From Oerskovia merdavium (GTDB lineage: Bacteria; Actinomycetota; Actinomycetes; Actinomycetales; Cellulomonadaceae): a DNA stretch of 64,000 nucleotides. The DNA is taken from NCBI RefSeq assembly GCF_014836755.1, contig NZ_JACSQF010000016.1:36178-100177 (forward strand), in the 5' to 3' direction. The notes under the pieces were generated by a model, which had not been told where the DNA came from, did not search any database, and saw nothing but the letters and a program-made list of their open reading frames with translations. This document shows positions 35,894-45,417 of this stretch, piece after piece; the stretch's first letter is position 1, and each line of letters begins with the position of its first letter. A program made the position numbers and the translations under genes.

Positions 35894-37114
35894 TCAGAAC
35901 CCGAGGACCTTGGCCTTGGCGGCGTCGTAGTCCGCCTGCGTGATGAGCCCCTGGTCGAGCATGGCCTTGAGCTGCGTGAGCTTCGCGACCGGGTCCTCGG
36001 CCGCCGGCGCGGCGACGGGCGCAGCGGTGGCGACCGGCGCAGCCTGCGCGGGAACCTGCTGGAGCGGGACGACGGGCTGCTGGAGCCCGGCCATCGCGCC
36101 GCCCGCAGCGTTCATCCCCATGCCGAGGATCGCCATGTTCGCACCGCCCCCCGCACCGCCCGGGTTCTCCCCTGCGGCCTGGATGCCGCGCGCGGCAGCC
36201 TGCTGGAGGAACGAGTTGCCCCGAGCGCCGGCGAGCGCGTCGGCCTTCTTGACGTCGCTCAGCAGCGCCCTGGTGTCCTCGTCGTACTCGATCGCGGCGA
36301 GCGCGACCTTGACGATCGACAGGCCGCGGTAGGACGTCCACTGGTAGCCCTCCTCGACCGCGCCCGCCAACGACTGCGCGAACCCGACCGAGTCGCTCTG
36401 GATCCGGGTGATCCGGTTCCCCTTGTCCGCGTCGTTGGTGTAGCTCGAGAAGGCGGCCGCGAGCGATCCGACGACCTCGGTGAAGAGCTGGCTCGCGGCG
36501 TCGTTGTCGAGGTCGGAGAAGTCGAAGACCTTCGCGCTCGCACCGAGGTAGGTCAGCGGCACGAACTGCTTGACGAACAGGATGGGGTCGACGATGCGCA
36601 GCGTGTAGGTGCCGCGAGTCACGGCCCCGACCTGGGCGCCGAGGTAGGCGTCGTCCCAGTAGATCTCCGACTGGGTGCCGAACCGGTTGTTCGGCAGCTC
36701 CTTGAGGTTCACGTAGAAGCCGAGCTGCTGGGACCCGGGCTGACCGCCGAACTTGAACCGCTCCCACGTGGTCTTGACCAACGGGCTCAGGAAGCCGTTG
36801 TCGGCGAAGATCGACTGGGAGTTCTGGTCGTCGGACGTGAACAGGTACCCGCCCGGCTCGGCTACGAAACCCGTGAGCGCGCCGTCCTGGAACGTGAGGA
36901 GCCCGTACCCCTCGGGGACGACGAACCGGCTCCCGTTGGTGATGATGTTCGCCGAGCCCTTGGTGTTGGAGCCACGACCAGCGTTCTGTCCCTGCGCGAC
37001 CGCCGGGAAGAGCGCTGCGGTCGGCGCGAGGTTCGTGGGTGGCGCGAGGAAGTCCTTCCACTGGTCCGCGAGCGTGCCTCCGAGGGCACCAGCAAAGGCC
37101 TTGATGAATCCCAT
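35894..37114 (-). CDS. SPFH-domain (virion-core-like) protein with SHOCT tail
   Basis: 406 aa from ATG 37114 (GGAGAG upstream). Residues 40 to 280 match an SPFH/band-7 domain (FVVPEGYGLLTFQDGAL, GTYTLRIVDPILFVKQFV, GLSIVKVALAAIEYDEDTR). A Gly/Ala/Pro/Gln-rich segment precedes a C-terminal SHOCT-like motif (KLTQLKAMLDQGLITQADYD). There is no membrane helix, so it likely oligomerises at the membrane through partners. First gene of the three-gene operon with the zinc-ribbon protein. Confidence 0.85.
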   Translation of the reverse strand: MGFIKAFAGALGGTLADQWKDFLAPPTNLAPTAALFPAVAQGQNAGRGSNTKGSANIITNGSRFVVPEGYGLLTFQDGALTGFVAEPGGYLFTSDDQNSQSIFADNGFLSPLVKTTWERFKFGGQPGSQQLGFYVNLKELPNNRFGTQSEIYWDDAYLGAQVGAVTRGTYTLRIVDPILFVKQFVPLTYLGASAKVFDFSDLDNDAASQLFTEVVGSLAAAFSSYTNDADKGNRITRIQSDSVGFAQSLAGAVEEGYQWTSYRGLSIVKVALAAIEYDEDTRALLSDVKKADALAGARGNSFLQQAAARGIQAAGENPGGAGGGANMAILGMGMNAAGGAMAGLQQPVVPLQQVPAQAAPVATAAPVAAPAAEDPVAKLTQLKAMLDQGLITQADYDAAKAKVLGF

Positions 37115-37327
37115 CGAGCTCTCCGTCCGATCGGGCGGGCGGTGCCGCGCGTGACCTGTCGTCGTCGCGGGCGGGCACCGTGGGGCCCGTCCGCGATCGG
37201 CACAGTATCGACTTTCGTTCTGAAACGGAACTATCGGCGGGTTCCCGGCGACCTGGGTCTCGGCCTCCGGACGACGGCGTCGCGACCGGCCGCCGACGGC
37301 GACGCACCGGGTGGAAGGATGTCGACC

Positions 37328-37756
37328 GTGACCTCCCTCGACACCCCCACGACCCCCCTGAAGACCGTCGGCTGGATCCACGTCCGCGACGGGCGGCTGC
37401 TGGTCGTCCGCAGCCGCGACAACGAGCTGTTCTTCATGCCGGGCGGCAAGCTCGATCCCGGCGAGAGCGACACCGAGGCGCTGGTCCGCGAGATCGAGGA
37501 GGAGCTCGGCGTCCTGCTCGACCCGGCGACGGTCCGCTCGGGACTCGTCGCCGAGGCGCCCGGTCACGGGCTCGACGGGCGGCTCGTGCGGATGCACTGC
37601 TTCTACGCCGAACCGCTGCCGGGGTCGCCCGAGCCTGCCCCGCGCGCCGAGGTCGGTGAGCTCACGTGGGTCACGGGGAGCGAGGCCCACCGCGTCCCGC
37701 CCGCGGGCCGGATCGTCCTGGAGCACCTGGTCGACGCGGGCGTGCTCGCGGCCTGA
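37328..37756 (+). CDS. NUDIX hydrolase
   Basis: 142 aa. The Nudix box is complete: G-x5-E-x7-REIEEELGV in GGKLDPGESDTEALV followed by REIEEELGV. Hydrolyses a nucleoside-diphosphate-linked substrate; the specific one is not visible. GTG 37328 has GGAAGGA eight bases upstream; ATG 37319 is an alternative but touches that site. It faces hemA across a family-A palindrome. Confidence 0.88.
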   Translation: MTSLDTPTTPLKTVGWIHVRDGRLLVVRSRDNELFFMPGGKLDPGESDTEALVREIEEELGVLLDPATVRSGLVAEAPGHGLDGRLVRMHCFYAEPLPGSPEPAPRAEVGELTWVTGSEAHRVPPAGRIVLEHLVDAGVLAA

Positions 37757-37772
37757 CGGGGCACTTCCCTCG

Positions 37773-37853
37773 GTCGAGCACGGGGTTGCGATCAGTCGAG
37801 CACGGGGTTGCGGTCGAGAACCGCCCGAGAACGACCGCAACCTCGTGCTCGGC
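37773..37853. repeat. Family A palindrome with upstream direct repeat (A3)
   Basis: The hairpin arms 37795-37816 and 37832-37853 pair over 22 bp (two G-U) with a 15-nt loop. The left arm is preceded directly by a 22-bp copy of itself at 37773-37794 (core GAGCACGGGGTTGCG). It lies between the convergent NUDIX and hemA genes, a terminator position. Confidence 0.87.
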
Positions 37854-37868
37854 ACACCGAGTAGGGGC

Positions 37869-39335
37869 TCAGCGCCCCGCGCACACCTCGACGTCGGACC
37901 CGCTCGTCCCGGCGCCGCGCAGAGCCGCCTCGGCATCGGCCACCACGGCCTCGGCCTCGGCCTGAGCCACCGCGAGCGCCGACGCCCGAGCCGCCACGAT
38001 CGCGTCGTGCAGGTCGGCGTGCACACGACGACGGACCGAGCGGGTGAGCGCCTCGGCCTCGGCCTCGTCGACCTCGGTCCCCGCGGCCCGGCGTCCGGCC
38101 ACGCGCTCGGCGACCTCGGCGGCGATCCGTCGGTCGGCGTCGTCGAGCAGCTCGACGACGGCCGTGTCGGCCGCCCGCCCCAGGCGCGTCTCCTCGAAGT
38201 CCTGCGTCGCACGGTCCACGATCCGCCGCGCCTGACCGACGACGAGGGACCCCAGCGCGGGTGAGTGCGCCTTGAGGGAGGCCAGGTCGTAGAGCAGGAC
38301 ACCGTCGAGGTCCGCGACGCGCGGGTCGACGTCACGGTGCAGCGCCAGGTCGAGGACCACCATGGGCCGGTGCGGGGCCTCGTCGCCCGCGGCCTCCGCG
38401 GCGCGCGACCGGGCGCGGACGACGGCCGCGGCGTCGAGCACGTGGCCCAGCGCGTCGCCGCCGCCCAGGAGCGCGTCACGGTCGGCAGGGAGCTCGTCCC
38501 CCTCGGCGGGCACCTGGTCTCCTCCGGCACCCGGCTCGGTCACCCTCGGAGCGCCACCGGCCAGCACCCGCCCCCGTGCCCCGCTGCACGAGACCACGAG
38601 GTCCGCGTCCTCGAGAGCCGTCACGAGGTCCGTCACGGCGACCGCGCCGCGGTCGGCCGCGAACTGCTCGGCACGCCCCGACCCCGAGTACACGCGCACG
38701 TCCTCGCAGCCCCGCGCCCGCAGCGCTGCGAGCGACGCACCGGCGTACGAGCCCGTGCCGATGAGCACGGTCCGGACCTGGCGCCACGGCGGGAGCTCGG
38801 CGCTCGCGAGGTCGAGCCCCAGGGACACGACCGACCGGCCGTTGCCACCGAGCGTCGTCTCGTTGCTGATCCGCTTGGAGGTCCGGGACGCGGTCTGGAA
38901 CAGGAGCTCGAGCGTGGACGACGTCGCGCCGCCCTCGCGTGCTTCCTCGAGCGCGCGCTTGACCTGACCGGCGATCTCGCGCTCGCCCACGACCATGGAG
39001 TCCAGGCCCGCGGCGACCTCGAAGAGGTGAGCGGCGACGTCGGGCCCGGTACGGGTCGAGAACGCACCCACGGCGACGTCCTCGGAGACTCCCGACGCTG
39101 CGGCGACGAGCCGCGCGACCTCGTGCGACGCGTGCTGCACGCCCCGCCCGTCCACGGGCGAGTCGACGTCCAGGTACACCTCGAACCGGTTGCACGTCGC
39201 GACGACGACGGCACCGGTGATCGCTTCGCAGGTCTCGACGGCTGCCCGTCCGACCGACGCGGCTCCGGTGGAGAGGAGCTCGAGGGTGGACATGTCCAGC
39301 TCGTGGTGACTTGCAGTCATCGACAGGAGAACCAC
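37869..39335 (-). CDS. hemA: Glutamyl-tRNA reductase
   Basis: First step of heme synthesis by the C5 route: reduces glutamyl-tRNA to glutamate-1-semialdehyde. 488 aa from GTG 39335 (GGAG five bases upstream). Catalytic C48 is in VVVATCNRFEVY; GEREIAGQVKRALEEA, NETTLGGNGRSVVSLGL and VLIGTGSYAGASLAAL (NADPH-binding) follow. It is longer than usual because of an insertion of about 35 acidic/Gly residues after VVSCSGARGRVL. It diverges from hemE with starts two bases apart in the upstream ORF sense, so both share one promoter region. Confidence 0.93.
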   Translation of the reverse strand: MVLLSMTASHHELDMSTLELLSTGAASVGRAAVETCEAITGAVVVATCNRFEVYLDVDSPVDGRGVQHASHEVARLVAAASGVSEDVAVGAFSTRTGPDVAAHLFEVAAGLDSMVVGEREIAGQVKRALEEAREGGATSSTLELLFQTASRTSKRISNETTLGGNGRSVVSLGLDLASAELPPWRQVRTVLIGTGSYAGASLAALRARGCEDVRVYSGSGRAEQFAADRGAVAVTDLVTALEDADLVVSCSGARGRVLAGGAPRVTEPGAGGDQVPAEGDELPADRDALLGGGDALGHVLDAAAVVRARSRAAEAAGDEAPHRPMVVLDLALHRDVDPRVADLDGVLLYDLASLKAHSPALGSLVVGQARRIVDRATQDFEETRLGRAADTAVVELLDDADRRIAAEVAERVAGRRAAGTEVDEAEAEALTRSVRRRVHADLHDAIVAARASALAVAQAEAEAVVADAEAALRGAGTSGSDVEVCAGR

Positions 39336-39384
39336 AGTGCTCCGATTGAATCATTCCTCTGCGCGCACGGCAGAATCGGTTCTT

Positions 39385-40494
39385 GTGACGTTCACCGCGC
39401 TTTCAGACAACCACCCTCTCGTCGACGGCCGGACGACGAATTCGCCCCTCGTGCGCGCTTTGCGCGGCGACCGCCCGGAAACCACACCCGTGTGGTTCAT
39501 GCGGCAGGCCGGCCGGTCCCTGCCCGAGTACCGCGAGCTGCGCCAGGGCGTCGGGATGCTCGACTCGTGCCTGCGCCCGGACCTGGCGAGCGAGATCACG
39601 CTCCAGCCGGTCCGCCGCCACGGCGTGGACGCGGGCATCTTCTTCTCGGACATCGTCATCCCGCTCAAGCTCGCGGGGGTCGACGTGGACATCGTGCCGG
39701 GCGTCGGCCCGGTCATGGGGCAGGCGTACCGGACGCCCGACGACGTCGCTCGCCTCGTCGAGCACGAGCTCACCCCGGAGTCGCTCGCGCCCGTGACGGA
39801 GGCCGTCGCGCTCACGGTCGCGGCACTCGGGTCGACGCCCCTCATCGGCTTCGCGGGGGCGCCGTTCACGCTCGCGGCGTACCTGGTCGAGGGGCGCCCG
39901 TCGCGCGACCACCTCGCGGCGCGCACGCTCATGCACGCGGACCCCGAGTCGTGGGCCCGCCTGACGGCGTGGACCGCGCAGATCACGGGCGCGTTCCTGC
40001 GCGCACAGGTCCTGGCCGGGGCCAGCGCGGCCCAGCTGTTCGACTCGTGGGCCGGCAGCCTGTCGCTCGAGGACTACCTCGCGGGCGCCAAGCCGGGCAG
40101 CACGGTCGCCCTGTCGCAGGTCAGCGACCTGGGCGTCCCGGCGATCCACTTCGGGACGGGCACCGGGCACCTGCTGGGGGCCATGCGCGACTCGCTCACC
40201 GAGGCGGGAGTGACGCACCCGACCGTGGGCGTGGACTACCGCACGCCGCTCGACGAGGCCGCGGCGACCCTCGGGGGGTACGTGCCGGTCCAGGGCAACA
40301 TCGACCCGGCCCTGCTGGCCGCGCCGTGGCCCGTGCTCGAGGCGCACGTCCTCGACGTCCTGCGCCGTGGGAGCGCTGCGCCGGGCCACGTGGTGAACCT
40401 CGGGCACGGCGTGCCGCCCGAGACCGACCCGACGGTCCTGACCCGGGTCGTCGAGCTCGTCCATTCCGTCCGGAACGTGTCGGACCAGGCGTGA
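39385..40494 (+). CDS. hemE: Uroporphyrinogen decarboxylase
   Basis: Converts uroporphyrinogen III to coproporphyrinogen III. 369 aa from GTG 39385, aligned with the usual actinobacterial N-terminus (TALSDNHPLVDGR). The PVWFMRQAGRSLPEYR signature is intact, and so are IFFSDIVIPLK and GFAGAPFTLAAYLVEG. A GTG at 39337 would overlap the hemA start and is less likely. No Shine-Dalgarno site is visible; the mRNA may be leaderless. First of six heme genes on the plus strand. Confidence 0.93.
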   Translation: MTFTALSDNHPLVDGRTTNSPLVRALRGDRPETTPVWFMRQAGRSLPEYRELRQGVGMLDSCLRPDLASEITLQPVRRHGVDAGIFFSDIVIPLKLAGVDVDIVPGVGPVMGQAYRTPDDVARLVEHELTPESLAPVTEAVALTVAALGSTPLIGFAGAPFTLAAYLVEGRPSRDHLAARTLMHADPESWARLTAWTAQITGAFLRAQVLAGASAAQLFDSWAGSLSLEDYLAGAKPGSTVALSQVSDLGVPAIHFGTGTGHLLGAMRDSLTEAGVTHPTVGVDYRTPLDEAAATLGGYVPVQGNIDPALLAAPWPVLEAHVLDVLRRGSAAPGHVVNLGHGVPPETDPTVLTRVVELVHSVRNVSDQA

Positions 40495-40548
40495 CCCCGG
40501 TGCGACGCCTGGTCTGACACACCCTCGCGGCGGGGGCACACTGGACGT

Positions 40549-42045
40549 GTGCACCCCGCTGCTGATGGATCGACCGGCAACTCCCCCACCACGTTCGACG
40601 CTGTCGTCGTCGGCGCCGGCGTGGCCGGCCTGACCGCCGCGCGCACGCTGCGCCGCCGAGGCCTGCGGGTCCTCGTCCTGGAGGCGGCCGACCGCCCGGG
40701 CGGGCCGGTGCACGGCGACAAGCTGGGCTCGACGGGACTGTCGGTCGACGTGGGCGCCGAGTCCTTCGCGGCGCGCGGGTCGGCCGTGGGCGACCTGGTG
40801 TCCGCCCTGGGCCTGACGGTCGTCGAGCCTGCCCCGATCAGCGCGTGGGGCTACGCCGCGAGCCGTGCGTTCCCGCTGCCGAAGGCGGGGATCATGGGCA
40901 TCCCGGCCCACCCGTTCGCAGCCGACGTGCGCCGCGCGGTCGGCTGGCCGGGCGCGCTGCGCGCGGGCATGGACCGCATCAAGCCGCGGCGATGGGTCGA
41001 CGAGGAGAACCTCGAGACGTTCACCCGTTCGCGCGTGGGCCGGCGCGTCGCGGAGCGCCTCGTCGCCCCGGTCGCCGCGGGCGTCCACTCGGCACCGCTC
41101 GAACGGCTCGACGTCGACGCCGTGGCCCCGGGCCTGCGCGAGGCCTACGCCCGCGAGGGCTCGCTGACCCGTGCGGTCGCGGCTCTGCGCGCCCAGGCGC
41201 CGGCGGGCTCGGCGGTCCGCGGCATCGAGGGCGGCATGCACCGCCTCGTCGAGGAGCTCACGCTCGCGGTCACGGACGACGCGCCCGACGCCGCTTCTCC
41301 CGCCGGGAGCGCGGGCCCGGCCGGGGTGCTGCTCGTGCGCCACGAGGTGGTCGGGCTGGACCGCGACGGCGACCAGGGGTGGAGCGTCCAGGCCGAGGGC
41401 CCCGGCGGCCCCACGACCTTCCGGGCCCCGCGGCTCCTGGTCACGACCCCCGCGGTCGTGGACCTGGTGTCCCCGCTCGCGGGCCGCACGGCCGACCCGG
41501 TGCCGGACCCCGAGCCCGGTGCCGACATCCGTCTCGTGACGCTCCTGGTCGAGGCCCCCGAGCTCGACGCCGCCCCGCGGGGCAGCGGCCTGCTGGTCGC
41601 GCCGAAGCCCCGCACGTGGTCGACGCGCGACGAGAACCACCGGGCAGGCGCGCACGACCCGGTCCAGGCCAAGGCCCTGACCCACTCGACCGCGAAGTGG
41701 CCGTGGCTGGCTGCCCGGGTGGCGGGCGCCGTCGGGCCGGGGAACCACGTGGTGCGACTGAGCTACGGGCGCATCGGCGAGACGGTCGAACCGACCGTGA
41801 ACCAGGTCGTGCGCGACGCCTCGGTGCTGCTCGGGGTCGACCTCGACGGCAAGGTGCGCGAGCACCTGTCGACGCGCTGGAACGGGTCCCTCCCCCCGCC
41901 CACGCCCGTGTACCGGCGCGAGGTCGCGGCGTTCGTCGAGCGGGTCTCGCACGTCGACGGGCTCGGGGTCACGGGTGGCTGGATCGCGGGCACGGGGCTC
42001 GCGGCGATCGTCGGGCACGCGCAGGACTGCGCCGAGCAGCTCTGA
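40549..42045 (+). CDS. hemY: Coproporphyrinogen III / protoporphyrinogen oxidase (HemY/CgoX)
   Basis: 498-aa FAD enzyme. The dinucleotide-binding motif AVVVGAGVAGLTAART is at the N-terminus; the C-terminus GLGVTGGWIAGTGLAAIVGHA is typical of the family. In Gram-positive bacteria this protein makes coproporphyrin III in the coproporphyrin-dependent pathway; its partners (ferrochelatase CpfC and ChdC/HemQ) are not in the window. GTG 40549 follows hemE by 54 bp with no clear Shine-Dalgarno site. A 5-bp inverted repeat (CACAC...GTGTG) flanks the start. Confidence 0.9.
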   Translation: MHPAADGSTGNSPTTFDAVVVGAGVAGLTAARTLRRRGLRVLVLEAADRPGGPVHGDKLGSTGLSVDVGAESFAARGSAVGDLVSALGLTVVEPAPISAWGYAASRAFPLPKAGIMGIPAHPFAADVRRAVGWPGALRAGMDRIKPRRWVDEENLETFTRSRVGRRVAERLVAPVAAGVHSAPLERLDVDAVAPGLREAYAREGSLTRAVAALRAQAPAGSAVRGIEGGMHRLVEELTLAVTDDAPDAASPAGSAGPAGVLLVRHEVVGLDRDGDQGWSVQAEGPGGPTTFRAPRLLVTTPAVVDLVSPLAGRTADPVPDPEPGADIRLVTLLVEAPELDAAPRGSGLLVAPKPRTWSTRDENHRAGAHDPVQAKALTHSTAKWPWLAARVAGAVGPGNHVVRLSYGRIGETVEPTVNQVVRDASVLLGVDLDGKVREHLSTRWNGSLPPPTPVYRREVAAFVERVSHVDGLGVTGGWIAGTGLAAIVGHAQDCAEQL

Positions 42046-42097
42046 TCTCCGGGAATTGCACGGCACGTGATGCCGACTGCATTCCTTCGCCGAACGT

Positions 42098-42135
42098 CCT
42101 GACAATTCGTCTTCTCGTTCTGACCTCCTGTCAGG
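42098..42135. promoter_or_regulatory. Inverted repeat upstream of hemC
   Basis: CCTGACA (42098-42104) and TGTCAGG (42129-42135) are perfect inverses, 24 bp apart. A second palindrome GACCT-6-AGGTC (42122-42137) overlaps. The 183-bp gap hemY-hemC is AT-rich relative to the genome and probably carries a hemC promoter. Regulator unknown. Confidence 0.4.
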
Positions 42136-42228
42136 TCGATGTCACTCGCGCCGCCTTTCCGCAGAATGTCGCGCCGAACGCATTCGCACGCATTTCGACA
42201 ATGCCGCCGCGCAGAGGAGACTAGGAGC

Positions 42229-43404
42229 GTGAGCATTCGTGTCGGAACCCGTGGCAGCGCCCTCGCGACGACCCAGACGGGACTCGTCGCACGACGCATC
42301 GAGCAGCTGACCGGGCACCCGGTCGAGATCGTGCGCATCCGCACCGAGGGCGACGTCCGCTCGGGATCGCTCGCCTCCATGGGCGGCACCGGGGTGTTCG
42401 TGACCGCGCTGCGCGAGGCGCTGCTCGACGGCCGCTGCGACGTCGCCGTCCACTCCCTCAAGGACCTGCCGACCGGCGCTGCCGAGGGGCTGACCCTCGT
42501 GACCCCCGAGCGCGAGAACCCGCGCGACGTCCTGTGCGCCCGGAACGGCTGGACGCTCGAGACCCTGCCGCGCGGCGCCAGGGTCGGCACCGGGTCGCCG
42601 CGACGGGCGGCCCAGCTCCTCGCGGTCCGCCCCGACCTCGACGTGCTCGACATCCGCGGCAACGTCGACACGCGCCTCGCGCGCGCCCTCGGCCCCGACG
42701 CGGACCTCGACGCGGTCGTCCTCGCGTACGCGGGGCTCTCGCGCCTGGGCCGCCTCGACGCGGTCTCCGAGGTCATCGACGTGCGCGTCATGGCCCCGGC
42801 GCCCGGGCAGGGCGCACTGGGCGTCGAGGTCCGCACCGCCGACCTCTCGCCCCTGTCCTCGTTCGACCTCCTGCCCGACGGCGGCACACGCCAGCCCCTC
42901 GACCTCGCCGAGGTCGTCGCGGGCCTCGACCACCTCCCGACCCGCCTCGCGGTCCTCGCCGAGCGTGCGCTGCTCGCCCGGCTCGAGGCCGGGTGCGCGG
43001 CCCCCGTCGGCGCTCACGCGGTGGTCGAGGACGACCAGCTCCGCCTCTCCGCGGTCGTGGCCCGGCTCGACGGCGGGCAGGTCCTCACGCACTCGGCCCG
43101 GGTCGCGCTGCCCGCGGTCGTCGGCGGCGGCCACACCGCCGGCGGGGCCGGTGCTCCCCGGACGGCCGGCGCCGACGACGCGTCGGACGCGCTCGCCCGC
43201 GCCCTGGGCGTCGAGGTCGCGGACGCCCTGCTGGCCGGAGGGGCCGCCGAGCTCGCGCCCCTGCGTGCGACCGGTCCCGGCGGCGGCTCGCTCCCCGGTG
43301 CCGAGGCGTCGGCGCTCTGGGCCCCCGGCACCGCACCCACCGACGCTGCCGACGAGCTCACGGTCGGCGGCACCGACGCCCCCGTGAACCCGGAGCAGCG
43401 CTGA
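42229..43404 (+). CDS. hemC: Porphobilinogen deaminase (hydroxymethylbilane synthase)
   Basis: 391 aa from GTG 42229 (GAGGAGA eight bases upstream). Dipyrromethane cofactor Cys is C256 (LEAGCAAPVGAHA). RVGTRGSALATTQT, SLKDLPTGAAEGL, VGTGSPRRAAQL and DIRGNVDTRL are intact. The C-terminal 80 residues are a Gly/Ala-rich extension beyond the usual 310 aa. Overlaps hemD by one base (TGATG). Confidence 0.95.
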   Translation: MSIRVGTRGSALATTQTGLVARRIEQLTGHPVEIVRIRTEGDVRSGSLASMGGTGVFVTALREALLDGRCDVAVHSLKDLPTGAAEGLTLVTPERENPRDVLCARNGWTLETLPRGARVGTGSPRRAAQLLAVRPDLDVLDIRGNVDTRLARALGPDADLDAVVLAYAGLSRLGRLDAVSEVIDVRVMAPAPGQGALGVEVRTADLSPLSSFDLLPDGGTRQPLDLAEVVAGLDHLPTRLAVLAERALLARLEAGCAAPVGAHAVVEDDQLRLSAVVARLDGGQVLTHSARVALPAVVGGGHTAGGAGAPRTAGADDASDALARALGVEVADALLAGGAAELAPLRATGPGGGSLPGAEASALWAPGTAPTDAADELTVGGTDAPVNPEQR

Positions 43405-44417
43405 TGCCAGGCAGGCTGCGCGACCCCCAGCGCGGGCGCGAGCTGCCGCCGGTGCAGTCGTCGCCGCAGCACTCCGGCGCCGCCGGACCGCTGACGGGGA
43501 CCACCGTCCTGGTGCCGCGCTCGCCCGAGCGGGCCGAGCCCCTCGCGGTGCGGCTGCGCACGCAGGGCGCGACCGTGCTCGTGAGCCCCGCGATCGAACG
43601 CGCACCCATCGAGGACACCGCGGCCATGGACGCCGCCGTCGCGGACCTCGCGCGCGGGGCCTTCGCCTGGGTCGTGGTGACGAGCGTCAACGCGATCGAC
43701 GAGCTGACCGCGAGCGCCGCGCGCCGCGGACGGTCCCTCGCCGAGGTGTCGGGTCGTGACGGGGCCGCCGGCACCGCCGGCACCGCGGGACCTGGCACGC
43801 GGTGGGCTGCGGTCGGGCCCGCGACACGACGCGCGCTCGAGGCCGCGGGGGTCCAGGTGGACCTCGAGGCGACCGTGAACTCGGCGCGCGGTCTGCTCGC
43901 GGCGTTCGACCGGCTGCCGGACGCACGCGGGGCGGACGTCCGGTCCGCCTCGGACGAGGGGCCCACCGGTGCGAGGGGCCGCGTGCTCGTGCCGCAGGGC
44001 GACCTCGCGAAGCCCACCATGGCCGACGGCCTGCGCGAGCGCGCCTGGGACGTCCAGGTCGTGACCGCCTACCGGACGGTGTCGCACGCGCTCTCTCCTG
44101 AGGTCGTCGAGGCGTGGCGGGCGGGTGCGGTCGACGTGGTCGTGCTGACGTCGGGCAGCGTGGCGCGCGAGGTCGCGGCCCAACTCGGCGCGGACCCGCG
44201 CGTCGCGGGCGTCGCGATCGGGGAGCCGACGGCGGAGGCCGCGCACGCGGTCGGGCTGCGGGTCGACGCCGTGGCCGACAGGGCGACCGACGAGGCGCTG
44301 GCCGCAGCGGTGCTCCGCGTCGCTGCCGACCCGTCCGCACGGCCCCGCGACACTCCCCCCGCTCCCCTGCTCGACTCCGACTCCCCCTCCCCCACAGAAG
44401 GCAGGAACCTCCCGTGA
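43404..44417 (+). CDS. hemD: Uroporphyrinogen-III synthase
   Basis: Cyclises hydroxymethylbilane to uroporphyrinogen III. 337 aa from ATG 43404, coupled to hemC by one base. The fold is divergent by nature; recognised by [63 protein letters not shown] and [16 protein letters not shown]. Extra residues occur at both ends. hemB starts inside its stop codon region (GTGA overlap). Not fused to hemX/SAM methyltransferase. Confidence 0.9.
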   Translation: MPGRLRDPQRGRELPPVQSSPQHSGAAGPLTGTTVLVPRSPERAEPLAVRLRTQGATVLVSPAIERAPIEDTAAMDAAVADLARGAFAWVVVTSVNAIDELTASAARRGRSLAEVSGRDGAAGTAGTAGPGTRWAAVGPATRRALEAAGVQVDLEATVNSARGLLAAFDRLPDARGADVRSASDEGPTGARGRVLVPQGDLAKPTMADGLRERAWDVQVVTAYRTVSHALSPEVVEAWRAGAVDVVVLTSGSVAREVAAQLGADPRVAGVAIGEPTAEAAHAVGLRVDAVADRATDEALAAAVLRVAADPSARPRDTPPAPLLDSDSPSPTEGRNLP

Positions 44418-45412
44418 TCCGTCCCCGCCGCCTGCGCTCGACCCCGCAGATGCGCCGGCTCGTCGCCGAGACCCGGCTGCACGCCGCCGACCTCGTGCTC
44501 CCCCTGTTCATCAAGGAGGGCCTGACCGAGCCCAAGCCCCTCGGCTCCATGCCGGGGATCGTGCAGCACACCGAGGCGAGCCTCGCCGAGGCCGTCGCCC
44601 AGGCCGCCGCGGCCGGGGTCGGCGGCGTCATGCTGTTCGGCATCCCCGAGCACCGCGACGCGACAGGCTCGCAGGCCGACGCCCCCGACGGGATCCTCAA
44701 CCGGGCGATCCGCATCGCGCGCGACGCGGCCCGGGACGCCACCGCGGGCACAGGCCGGCCGGGCCCCGTCGTCATGGCCGACCTGTGCCTCGACGAGTTC
44801 ACCGACCACGGCCACTGCGGGGTCCTGACGGCCGGCCCGGACGGCGACCTGGTCGTCGACAACGACGAGACCCTGGTCCGCTACGCCTCGATGGCCCTGA
44901 CCCAGGCCGAGGCCGGCGCGGAGGTCGTGGCGCCGTCGGGCATGATGGACGGCCAGGTGGCCGTGATCCGCGAGGCCCTCGACGACGCCGGGCACACGGA
45001 CGTGAGCATCCTGGCGTACAGCGCCAAGTACGCGAGCGCGTTCTACGGGCCGTTCCGCGAGGCCGTCGACTCGACGCTCCAGGGCGACCGCCGCACCTAC
45101 CAGATGGACTCCGCGAACTTCCGCGAGGGCCTGCGCGAGGCCGACCTCGACCTGGCCGAGGGCGCCGACATGGTCATGGTCAAGCCCGCAGGCTCGTACC
45201 TCGACGTGCTCGCGGCCGTGGCCGAACGCAGCGACGTCCCCGTCGCCGCCTACCAGGTCTCGGGCGAGTACGCGATGATCGAGGCGGCGGCCGCGAACGG
45301 CTGGATCGACCGGCGCGGCGCCGTCCTGGAGTCCGTGCTCGGCATCAAGCGGGCGGGCGCCGACATCATCCTGACCTACTGGGCCCTCGAGATCGCAGAA
45401 TGGATTCGGTGA
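44414..45412 (+). CDS. hemB: Porphobilinogen synthase (ALA dehydratase)
   Basis: 332 aa from GTG 44414 overlapping the hemD stop by four bases. Active-site lysines lie in [16 protein letters not shown] and [13 protein letters not shown]. The metal-site segment [15 protein letters not shown] keeps the first and third Cys positions but has Asp at the second, closer to the Mg-dependent than the classical Zn form. Condenses two ALA molecules to porphobilinogen. Confidence 0.95.
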   Translation: MIRPRRLRSTPQMRRLVAETRLHAADLVLPLFIKEGLTEPKPLGSMPGIVQHTEASLAEAVAQAAAAGVGGVMLFGIPEHRDATGSQADAPDGILNRAIRIARDAARDATAGTGRPGPVVMADLCLDEFTDHGHCGVLTAGPDGDLVVDNDETLVRYASMALTQAEAGAEVVAPSGMMDGQVAVIREALDDAGHTDVSILAYSAKYASAFYGPFREAVDSTLQGDRRTYQMDSANFREGLREADLDLAEGADMVMVKPAGSYLDVLAAVAERSDVPVAAYQVSGEYAMIEAAAANGWIDRRGAVLESVLGIKRAGADIILTYWALEIAEWIR

Positions 45413-45417
45413 CACCG

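Noticed and set aside
39337..39384. HemE start at GTG 39337
   Set aside because: It would begin two bases from the hemA start, lacks a site, and the added residues are unlike other HemE N-termini.
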